Source of the DNA: an uncultured Archangium sp.
GTDB lineage: Bacteria; Myxococcota; Myxococcia; Myxococcales; Myxococcaceae
Reading direction: 5' to 3'
Assembly: GCA_903905455.1 (NCBI GenBank)
Contig: CAIVGN010000020.1
Location: forward strand, 1 to 42,293
Length of the DNA: 42,293 nucleotides
Shown here: one piece after another, positions 27,629 through 36,400 of the stretch
Layout: every line of letters begins with the position of its first letter
Numbering within the stretch: position 1 is the first letter of the stretch
Translations under genes and position numbers: made by a program
The notes under the pieces: generated by a model
What the model was told of the DNA's origin: nothing
Database searches by the model: none
The model's input: only the letters and a program-made list of their open reading frames with translations

Positions 27629-29260
27629 TTACTTGATGTCGATGCCGTAGATGCGATTGGCCCTCGACCCGAGCACCGCGCGCCCATTGAAGGCCGCCGG
27701 TGAGGACTCGATGTCCCCCTCGAGCTGCAGGCTCGCCACCAGCTTCCCGGTGCGCGCGTCATGCAGCCGCAGCAGCCCGCCGATGCCCGAGTGCAGCAGC
27801 CACGCCTTGCCGTCTTCATCGGTGAGCAGCGTCGGCGTCGACCAGCTGAACTGCTTGAGCTCGTAGCGCCACGCCTCCTTGCCCGTCTTCTTCTCGAGCG
27901 CGAGCAGCACCCCGTTCTCCGGCCCCGGGCAGCGCGCGAGCACGAAGAACACCAGGTCGCTCACGTCGCCCGTCCCCAGGGTCGGCGTGGCGAAGACCCC
28001 GGCGTCGATCTTCTTCGGCGCCAGCGCCCCGAGGCAGGCGTAGTGCTTCTGCCAATCCGCCTTGCCCGTGAGCCCGTCCAGGCGGCGCAGCCAGGTGTTC
28101 CCCTTCGGCCCCGTCTTGTCGACCTCGCAGCCGGTGTAGAGCTTGGGCCCCGTGGCCTCGAGCTCCAGCGCGAGCGTGGCGTCGGTGTCGTCGCCGGCCT
28201 CGAACTTCCAGCGCGGCGTCATGGTGCGCAGGTCGACGGCCTGCAGCGTGCCTCCGTTGTCGGCGAAGAACGCGAGGTTCTGCAGCACGGTCAGCGAGTT
28301 CTCGATGCCGAAGTACTCGTTGTCGGGTGACTTGTAGCGGTAGCGCGCGACCTCCGGGGTGACGTGCAGCGTCAGCGCCAGGGGGTCGAAGTCGGTGTTG
28401 AGGTGCAGCAGGTAGAGCAGGCCGTTCTCCCCGCCCACCACGTAGGTGTCGGTCAGCCGGTTGAGCAGGCCCGATGAATCGAAGGCACCCCAGCCCTTGC
28501 GCGGCGCGGCCTTGTCTCCCCCGGGCAGGAAGAAGACCTCGGTGTGGTTGATGAGCTCGAAGACCCGCAGCCCGATGGGCTTGTTCTCGGGAATGCCCTG
28601 GCCCACGAAGAGCAGCGGGTAGCCGCGGGGATCGAGGGAGACGCTGCCCTTGATGGGGTTGCCGGTGTTGATCGCCGGGCGGCTGCGCAGGCCCGTCGCG
28701 AGATCGATGAAGTGCACGCTGCCGTCGAGCGACCCCTGGATGACCTCCACGAAGCCGTCTTGTTGTCGCAGCGCGCCGAGCTTCGGCATCGAGTGCCGCA
28801 TCACCGCGGGCCAGCGCACGATGGCCGGCTGCCCCGTCCACCCCGAGCCTCCGAACCACGGCGCGTGGCTTTGGCCCGTGGCGAGGCTCCAGGCGATGCT
28901 CAGCTGGTGCGGCTCGCGCGGAATGACCCCCCACGCGCCCCCCGCACGACGCGGCCCACCCCGGAAGGTGAAGACGCCTTCGTGGTCGGAATAGGTGTCG
29001 GGGAAGGTCTGGCGATCGTCGGCCGGGAGCCCCGCGTCGAGCAACAACTCCCGCTCGAGGAACACCAGCGACGGCCCGTCGGGCGCGAGGTCGATGGTGC
29101 GCGAAGGCGGCGGCGGCGGTGCCGGTTCCGCGAGCACGGCCGGCGGCGGCGCGATCGCGACCACCACCGGCAACTGCAGGGCGGGGGGCGGCGCCGGGGG
29201 CGGCTTCCGACACCCGAGAAAGAGAAGGGGGCCCAGGAGCAGGCCCCACACCGCGCGCAT
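27629..29260 (-). CDS. PQQ-type beta-propeller lipoprotein
   Basis: A 543-residue lipoprotein (MRAVWGLLLGPLLFLGC, lipid Cys17) with a Pro-rich linker (KPPPAPPPALQLP, PAPPPPPSR) and a beta-propeller. Blades of the PQQ/BamB-like kind are visible: GSLDGSVHFIDLATGL, ENGLLYLLHLNTD, NGGTLQAVDLRTMTPRWKFE, RLDGLTGKADWQKHY, GVLLALEKKTGKEAWRYEL, LLRLHDARTGKLVASLQLE and RANRIYGIDIK. These are protein-protein scaffolds or redox-cofactor enzymes; the residues for PQQ binding cannot be confirmed here, so a structural role is as likely. The start overlaps the stop of the upstream beta-rich gene (TGATG), implying translational coupling. Confidence 0.87.
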   Translation of the reverse strand: MRAVWGLLLGPLLFLGCRKPPPAPPPALQLPVVVAIAPPPAVLAEPAPPPPPSRTIDLAPDGPSLVFLERELLLDAGLPADDRQTFPDTYSDHEGVFTFRGGPRRAGGAWGVIPREPHQLSIAWSLATGQSHAPWFGGSGWTGQPAIVRWPAVMRHSMPKLGALRQQDGFVEVIQGSLDGSVHFIDLATGLRSRPAINTGNPIKGSVSLDPRGYPLLFVGQGIPENKPIGLRVFELINHTEVFFLPGGDKAAPRKGWGAFDSSGLLNRLTDTYVVGGENGLLYLLHLNTDFDPLALTLHVTPEVARYRYKSPDNEYFGIENSLTVLQNLAFFADNGGTLQAVDLRTMTPRWKFEAGDDTDATLALELEATGPKLYTGCEVDKTGPKGNTWLRRLDGLTGKADWQKHYACLGALAPKKIDAGVFATPTLGTGDVSDLVFFVLARCPGPENGVLLALEKKTGKEAWRYELKQFSWSTPTLLTDEDGKAWLLHSGIGGLLRLHDARTGKLVASLQLEGDIESSPAAFNGRAVLGSRANRIYGIDIK

Positions 29261-30360
29261 CAGAAGCGGATGCGGAGGCCCGCGCCGACGCGCGAGTTGC
29301 CCGTGGAGTCGTGGCTCGCCGAGAGCGCGAAGTCGACGTCCTGCTTCACCTTCCACGTGGCCTCGGCGTTGGCCGTGGTGCGCTTGGTCTGGAAGTCGTG
29401 GTTCACCCCGCCCGAGAGCGTGAGGTCGTCGTTGGGCCGGTACACCACGCTGCCGCCGACCGTCTCCAATCCCTGGTGGTTGGCGGTGCCGTAGGCCGAG
29501 AGGTTCAGGTCGGAGCGGCTGAAGTCGTACTGCACGCGCGCGGTGTCGAAGCCGGTCCTCGAGTTCGCCGAGACCGAGGCCGAGAGGCGGCCCGCGTCGC
29601 CGAGGTCCGCGCGGCCGGTGACCGTGGTGGTGGTGCTGAAGTTGGTGAAGTGCGCGTCCCAGTTGCCGCGGAGCTTCACCTCCAGCTGGTCGTTGAAGAA
29701 GCCCTGCTTGATCTCCGGCTTGATTCCCAGGCGCTCGAGCTTCGCGCTCCCGCCCTGCCACGCAGAGAGGCCCGCGTAGGCGGCCAGCCCGGTGGCCAGC
29801 CCGTAATACGCCGCGGGCGAGCTCTGCTCGAGGTCCTTGACCAGGTCCTTCGCGACGTCGCCGCCGATCTGCCCGAGGTCCTTGAGCTTGGTGCTCGCGA
29901 TGTCGCGGGTGTCGAGGCCCGCGGCCTGGAGCTTCGCCTGCACGTGCGAGGCGACCTCCGGGCTCAGCGCGCCAATGGGCAGATCGCGCACGAAGTCGGT
30001 GGTCGCGCGCTGCAGCTCTTCGGTCTGCGCGGTGGTCAGCGCGTCGCCTTCACGCACCGGCGTGCGACCGCGCGCGATGCTCATGGCGTCGTGGGCCAGC
30101 GTCACCTCGATGCGCGAGGTGTACGCCGTCAGCGCGCTCTCGAGGCCCTGGCGCACGGGGTTGGGCATCGTGGCCCGCACGTCATCGGCGTTGGGCGCCG
30201 GCTTGGGGAGCGAGAGATCGAGCGGGCGCTGGGCGCTACCGCCGGCCTGCCAGCCTGCGTTCGTCGTGGGGGTCGGGGTCGTCGTCGGTTCGGCAGCCGG
30301 GGTGTTGGCGGTGGTCGCGACGCGAGGAGTCGATGGACTTCCAATCCGGTTCACAGGCAT
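29260..30360 (-). CDS. Beta-strand-rich (barrel-like) protein without Sec signal, GW-type leader
   Basis: A 366-residue protein. The N-terminus (MPVNRIGSPSTPRVATTANT onward, about 45 residues) is disordered and rich in Thr/Ala/Pro, ending near NAGWQAGGSA; there is no hydrophobic signal peptide. A helical middle follows (VRQGLESALTAYTSRIEVTL; DLGQIGGDVAKDLVKDLEQ) with a weakly hydrophobic stretch (YYGLATGLAAYAGLSAW). The C-terminal 150 residues alternate polar and nonpolar residues in strand-turn repeats (GNWDAHFTNFSTTTTVTGRA, GRLSASVSANSRTG, DLNLSAYGTANHQG, DLTLSGGVNHDFQTK, VDFALSASHDSTGNSRVGAG) and end in LRIRF, an aromatic last residue like that of outer-membrane barrels. How it is exported is unclear. 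RBS GGTGGA precedes the ATG by about 5 bases. Function unknown; start well supported. Confidence 0.75.
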   Translation of the reverse strand: MPVNRIGSPSTPRVATTANTPAAEPTTTPTPTTNAGWQAGGSAQRPLDLSLPKPAPNADDVRATMPNPVRQGLESALTAYTSRIEVTLAHDAMSIARGRTPVREGDALTTAQTEELQRATTDFVRDLPIGALSPEVASHVQAKLQAAGLDTRDIASTKLKDLGQIGGDVAKDLVKDLEQSSPAAYYGLATGLAAYAGLSAWQGGSAKLERLGIKPEIKQGFFNDQLEVKLRGNWDAHFTNFSTTTTVTGRADLGDAGRLSASVSANSRTGFDTARVQYDFSRSDLNLSAYGTANHQGLETVGGSVVYRPNDDLTLSGGVNHDFQTKRTTANAEATWKVKQDVDFALSASHDSTGNSRVGAGLRIRF

Positions 30361-30398
30361 GGTTTCCACCTTAACCCCGATCCCCCCGGAGCTGCGCA

Positions 30399-30728
30399 AT
30401 GGCCACCTTCCTCGTCGTCGATCTCCCGGCTCTCCTCGACTCCAGCAAGGTGGGGGCGGAGGCGGCAAAGGGGCTCGAGAAGACCTGGAAGGGCTCGCAG
30501 AAGCTGCCCGACGAGGAGCGCGCGGAGTTGCTCAAGAAGCTCCAGGCCCAGCGCGATGGGCTGCGCGAGGCCCTCTTCGCCCGCGCCCGGCCGCTGCTCG
30601 CCGAGCTGGCGAAGGAGAAGAAGGCCGAGATGGTCTTCGACAAGGCCGCCGTGCTCTTCGGCGACGCGGAAGACGTCACCCGGGCGTTGATCAAGAAGGT
30701 CGATGCCGGCGGTCCGCTGAAGCTCTGA
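30399..30728 (+). CDS. Short Skp/OmpH-like coiled-coil protein without signal peptide
   Basis: A 109-residue protein whose layout matches the OmpH/Skp family: an initial strand (ATFLVVDLPALLDSSKVGAEA), a charged helical hairpin (KGLEKTWKGSQKLPDEERAELLKKL... to LLAELAKEKKAEMVFDKA) and a final strand-helix with DAEDVTRALIKKVDA where Skp proteins have the 'DIT' segment. Skp is a periplasmic chaperone for outer-membrane proteins, but here there is no signal peptide and the protein is shorter, so it may be cytoplasmic or exported another way. It is divergent (38 bp apart) from the barrel-like gene, which also lacks a signal. The family call is inference from pattern. Confidence 0.72.
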   Translation: MATFLVVDLPALLDSSKVGAEAAKGLEKTWKGSQKLPDEERAELLKKLQAQRDGLREALFARARPLLAELAKEKKAEMVFDKAAVLFGDAEDVTRALIKKVDAGGPLKL

Positions 30729-31241
30729 TCAGTCCCCTGCTCGAGAACGACGAGGGCCCCGTGGCCGACCTCGTCGCTGCCGCCCCGACCACGACCGCTC
30801 CCGAGACTGGGACGAAGGTGTGGTTGCTCGAGTGCGTCGCGACGACGTCGACGTGCGCTGCGCGGACCTCGCTGGGCCCTGCGGCAGTCGGTGCCGGAGA
30901 GGCCAGGGCCCCGGTATGTGTGGGCGTGCAGGGCGCGAGGCCTTCCTCGACCCGGGCGTGCCCCTCGAACCGTGGCTCGTTGGCCCATGAGCGGTGGACA
31001 GGGCGCAGGGCCGGGGGCCCGCAAGTCCTCATCAAAGTTGACAACCGCTCTGGTTGAAAACTGACGTTGTCAACATTGATGACGCACTGGGAGACCCCCT
31101 CCGGTACCGCGTGTCCCTTCGTCACCACGCGCTGGCGCCGAGGGGCTGCGCGGGCACCGCACTTCCGCCTCGCGCACCGTTCAACCGCGCGTTGGCTGCC
31201 TGCCACGCAGCGCTCGTGGCTCGGCGCCTCGCGGGAGAGGT
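30729..31241. other. Gene-free interval between convergent genes
   Basis: About 510 bp between the ends of the Skp-like gene and the hydrolase-like lipoprotein gene. I see no supported gene. Codon-position bias is weaker than in flanking genes. A reverse open frame (31032-30691, 113 codons) has a plausible composition but no recognisable domain, starts inside the inverted repeat and overlaps the Skp-like 3' end. The only clear structure is the inverted repeat at 31029-31082. An AT-rich island (31029-31082) stands out against the GC-rich background. Confidence 0.6.
31029..31082. repeat. Imperfect inverted repeat, 17-bp arms
   Basis: Left arm TCATCAAAGTTGACAAC (31029-31045) and right arm GTTGTCAACATTGATGA (31066-31082) are complementary at 16 of 17 positions, with a 20-base spacer. 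Each arm contains the self-complementary core GTTGWCAAC, and the spacer has a third degenerate copy, GTTGAAAAC (31053-31061). The element is AT-richer than its surroundings. It could be a multi-site operator, a recombination or transposon end, or a hairpin; TTGACA -35-like hexamers occur in both directions but no convincing -10 partner is present. Confidence 0.7.
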
Positions 31242-32153
31242 CTACGGCCTGACGGTCACAGCGGGAGGCAACGCGCTGCTGAGATGCCCGCGCATCAGCA
31301 ACTCGAGCACGTAGGGCGTCGCCGCGCGCGCCACGTCGCAGTGGCCGATGTCCCGGCCCGCGAGGCCGTTGAACACCTGCGCCGGGGCCAACGAGAAGTC
31401 GAAGTCGCGGCAGGCCTGCGTTGACGGACAGCCGAGCCGCCGCCCCTTGTACGGGCCCAGCGGGGCCAGGTTCGAGCAATCAGAGCTGGGGGCGACGCTG
31501 TGACGGAACGACCAGGCCGCGTCGACCGCCGCCGGCATGCTGATCACCGGGTCGAGGCTGAGGATCGGCTGATACCCGTCGAGGATGATCACCCGCTCGA
31601 AGAGCGACGCCTGGTGGATGCGCGGGTCGTTCGCGAGGCGGGTGGCGAGGTCGCCCGCGTTCACGCCGCCCCAGGAGAACCCGACGATGTTGAGATCGAC
31701 GGGGCCATCGAGGTCGGTGATGGCGTTGTCTCCATTTCGATCGAGGGCCGCGAAGAGCGGTGCGACGACGGCCTGGGCGTCGGTGGCCACGGCGGTGGCG
31801 AAGGTCGAACCCGAGGTGCTGCGCACGAGCCCCGCATCGAGCGCGCCGAGTTGGTCACACAACTGCGTGAAGTCGTAGTTACTCCCGCAGTTGGCGCCCA
31901 GGTCTGAGCAGGCGCCCGTCAGGCAGATGGTCACCGGTCGATGGGTCCCGGCGTCGACTCCTGCGTCGTGACCTGCGTCGGGCACACCGGCGTCGGGCAC
32001 ACCGGCGTCGGGAAGGCCCGCGTCGGAGAGGTCCGCATCTGAGCCGCCGCCGTCCGCTTCTTCCGCGAACTCCGGCCCACCACACGCAGCGAACAGCGCG
32101 GCCACCAGCACGACCATCCACATCCGAGAAGTCGACTTCTCGGCCCGCGACAT
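31242..32153 (-). CDS. Alpha/beta-hydrolase-like lipoprotein with DAG linker
   Basis: A 303-residue protein with a lipoprotein-like signal (MWMVVLVAALFAAC, lipid Cys24 if the ATG at 32153 is used), a linker of DAG repeats (DLSDAGLPDAGVPDAGVPDAG), and a globular domain. That domain has GFSWGG, the nucleophile elbow G-x-S-x-G of serine hydrolases, preceded by a strand (VDLNIV), and a calcium-loop-like DRNGDNAITDLDG typical of EF-hand/dockerin sites. Six or so Cys in the mature part (for example CLTGACSDLGANC) suggest disulfides. A lipase/esterase role at the cell surface is likely but the catalytic Asp/His cannot be fixed. An alternative ATG is at 32123. It is divergent from fba. Confidence 0.78.
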   Translation of the reverse strand: MSRAEKSTSRMWMVVLVAALFAACGGPEFAEEADGGGSDADLSDAGLPDAGVPDAGVPDAGHDAGVDAGTHRPVTICLTGACSDLGANCGSNYDFTQLCDQLGALDAGLVRSTSGSTFATAVATDAQAVVAPLFAALDRNGDNAITDLDGPVDLNIVGFSWGGVNAGDLATRLANDPRIHQASLFERVIILDGYQPILSLDPVISMPAAVDAAWSFRHSVAPSSDCSNLAPLGPYKGRRLGCPSTQACRDFDFSLAPAQVFNGLAGRDIGHCDVARAATPYVLELLMRGHLSSALPPAVTVRP

Positions 32154-32269
32154 CTCAGCACCGTCGCCTGGATGCAACCCGCTCCTTCTCGATGCCAGTG
32201 CCCCACGCGCACCGGTCGCCGCAGCTTCCGCTTGCCGTCGCGCCGCGCCGCTGCTTGCTTCCGCGCATC

Positions 32270-33343
<1,074 letters not shown>

Positions 33344-33365
33344 GCTGACGACTTCGGCCTGAACC

Positions 33366-33413
33366 ACGGCCCGTGAGGCAGAGCGCATCGTCGCGCTCGG
33401 CATCACGGGCCGT
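33366..33413. terminator. Long GC-rich hairpin between convergent genes
   Basis: ACGGCCCGTGA (33366-33376) and TCACGGGCCGT (33403-33413) are perfect 11-bp inverted repeats; an inner part adds GAGCGC paired with GCGCTC. It lies between the stop of fba (33343) and the stop of the convergent IPT-repeat gene (33428), the right place for a bidirectional terminator. There is no T-run on either strand, so termination may depend on Rho or on hairpin strength alone. Confidence 0.6.
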
Positions 33414-33427
33414 CTCATGTCCGGGCT

Positions 33428-36400
33428 TCAGCGGCGCACGCGACGACGGGCCATCGCCCCGAGCAGCACCATCGCCAGCCACCCGGCGCCGGGCACCGAG
33501 GTGCAGCCACAGCCTGTGCCGTCCATCGTCGGCTCGAGGCCGGCGTCGGCCGACATCCCTGCACCGCCGTCGCCCGCGAGGCCTGCGTCGGCCGAGCCCG
33601 CGTCTGCGGCCGAGCCTGCGTCATCGGTCGAGCCCGCGTCATCGGTCGAGCCCGCGTCATCGGTCGAGCCCGCGTCATCGGTCGAGCCCGCGTCATCGGC
33701 CGAACCCGCGTCATCGGTCGAACCCGCGTCATCGGTCGAGCCCGCGTCAGCCGTCGAGCCCGCGTCCAGGGCCGAGCCCGCATCGCCAGTGGCCCCCGCG
33801 TCGGTGATGCCCGCGTCGACCGCCGTCACCACGCACGCGCCCACCGTGCACACCCCGGCACTGCCGCCGCAAGCGAGCCCTTCGCGGGCAGGGGAGGCGC
33901 CGGCGCAGAGGCCTGCGCTGCATGCCCCGACACCGGTGCACACGTCCCGGTCGACACAGGCCACCCCGGCGTGGGCCACCGCGGCGACGCACGCACCGGC
34001 GGTACAGGTGCCGGTCCCCGTGCACGCGTTGCCGTCGTCACAGGCCTGGCCCTCGTTCACCGCGAGCCCGGCCTGACACGCCGAGCCCACGCAGCGCCCG
34101 GCGCCGGTGCAGGCGTTCCCGTCGTCGCAGCCCGCGCCCTCCGCGAGGTCGAGACCGCAACTCGGTACGAACTCCAGCCCGGTGAGCGATGCCGTGCCGG
34201 CCGTCGCGGTCGCCACCACCGTCGCCGGTCCCGCGGGTGTCGCAGGCACCGCGCACAGCACCGAGGTGTCCGTGGCCTTCACCACCACGCACGGGGCGCC
34301 CGCGATGGTGAACGTGGCCTGCGCCAGCCCCACGCCCTCGAGCGTCACCAGCGTGCCGCCGCGCGTCGGGGCCGAGCGCGGGAACACCGAGGTCAACTCC
34401 AGCGCCGGCGAGTTCACCGTCAGGGCGTTGCTCGACTGCCCCGCCACCGTGAGCTGCACCGACCTCGTGCCCACGCCAGCCGGGAGCGTGCACCTCACCA
34501 CCGCGTGCGTCCGAGCGACGATCGGGCACATCGCCGCGCCCACCATCACCGTGGGGGTCAGCCCGAAGTTCGCGCCCGACAGCGTCAACACCGCGCCCGC
34601 CGTCACCGGGTTGGGCGACACCGAGTTGAGCAGCGGCGCCGCGAAGTCGAGCGCTGCGCTGGCGCTCGCTCCCGCCACCGTCGCCTGCACCGTCACCCCG
34701 AGGCCTTCGCCTTCAGGCAGCGTGCAGGTGAGGCTGGTGTGGTTGCTCGCCAACCCGGTACACGCGCTCGTGCCCACCAGCACCGAGGTCGCCGCGCCGG
34801 AGCCGAAGTTCGTGCCCGCCAGCGTGAGCACCGTGCCTCCCGCGGTGGGCACCACGCTCGGGGTGACGCCGCTCACCGTGGGCGTGCCGTAGACGTACGT
34901 CGACGACGCGGTACTTCCCGCGCGCGTGAGCACCACCGGCACCGAGCCGCCCACGCCCGCAGGCAGGGTCACCAGCACCACCCCGTGCGACCACGCGTTC
35001 ACCGTTGCCGACAGCCCACCGATGGTCACCGTGCCGCTCGTGCCGAAGCTCGACCCGCTCAACGTCACCACGCTGCCCCCGGCGGTCGAGCCGCCCGTCG
35101 GCGCGAGCGAGCTGATCACCGGCGCGTCGTAGGTGAAGGTGCCCGCGCTCACGGTGGTCGTCCCGCGCGTCAACTCCACCGGCGCCGCCCCCACGCCCGC
35201 CGGCGTGGTGCAGCGGCGGAGCGCAGGCGTCGGAACTCCCGAGGTCGCGCACGCGCCGCCGCCCACGGTGATGGAGACGCCGGGGCGATCGAGCCAGCTC
35301 CCGGTGAGCGTGAGCGTCGTGCCCCCCGCGGTCGGTCCGCTCGTGGGGGTGAGGCTGGTCACCGCCGGCTCGAGGTACCCGACGGCCCTCACGTTCGAGG
35401 TCGCCGCGCCGACGCTCACCCGCACGTCCTCCTGCGTGACGGTGCCGTCAGAGCCCGGCGTCGAGGCGAGGACGATCTGCGTGTGCGTCGAGTTGGTCAC
35501 CACCGCGTTGCGCCCTCCGACGGTCACCACGGGGGTGAGTCCGAAGTTGGTTCCGCTCAAGGTGAGCGCTCCGCCGCTCCAGGGCAGCGACGTGGGCGTC
35601 AACGACGAGAGCGTGGGCGCGGAATAGGTGAAGGTCACCGGCATGGAGGTCTCGCTCCCGCGCTGCACCACGATGCTCGCCGTGCCCTGGCCCGCGGGCA
35701 TGGGGAAGATGAGCTGCCCGTCACGCACCGAGACGGGGGTCGTGGCGACGCCGTCGACCCAGGCCACGCCCGTGCTGCCGAAGCTCGTGCCGCTCAGCGT
35801 CACCAGGAAGCCGCCAGCGGTGCTGCCCCCGGTTGGCGAGAGCGCGGCGATGGCGGGGGCGTCGTAGGTGAAGGTGCCCGCCGACACGTTGCCGGGTTGC
35901 ACCACCACGGCCGCCGCGCCGGTGCCCGCGGGCGTGTCACAGAGCACGAGGGTCTGGCCTCCGTTGACCGACTGCACGGGGCAGGGCTGGCCACCGACGG
36001 TCACCCCCGGCGCCAGGCCGAAGTTGCTGCCCGAGAGCGTCAACCGCGTGCCCCCGCCCGCCGGGCCCCGACTGGGCGTCAGCGCGGAGACCGTCGGCGA
36101 GGCCCAGGTGATGGAGGCGGTCACCCCCGCCGGGGCGCTCGGCGTCGTCACCCGCACCACGCCGACCCCACCGCGGCTGGCCGGCACCAGGCAGCGCAGC
36201 ACCGTGTTCGAGGTGAACGTCAGCGGGCACGCCAGCCCGTCGAGGCTCACCGCCGGCGCGCTGCCGAAGTTCGCGCCGCTCAGCGTGAGCGTCACCCCGC
36301 CGGCCGTGGGCAGGTTCCCCGGCGTCAGCGCCGCGATGAACGGCGGGTCGTAGGTGAACGTCAGCTCGTTGCTGCGCTGACCTCCACCCTGGGTGAGCGC

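Noticed and set aside
21399-27650. Plus-strand open frames of about 1000 codons each
   Set aside because: Antisense shadows of the glycosidase and PHP genes, with His/Val/Gly/Arg-rich nonsense composition.
30691-31032. Possible 113-codon gene on the minus strand in the gap
   Set aside because: No domain, start lies in the inverted repeat, 3' end overlaps the Skp-like gene, no RBS seen; kept only as part of the gap description.
31038-31074. TTGACA hexamers as promoter -35 boxes
   Set aside because: No -10-like hexamer at 16-18 bp in either direction.
33600-33779. CRISPR-like appearance of the 18-bp repeats
   Set aside because: No unique spacers; the units are contiguous, in frame and coding.
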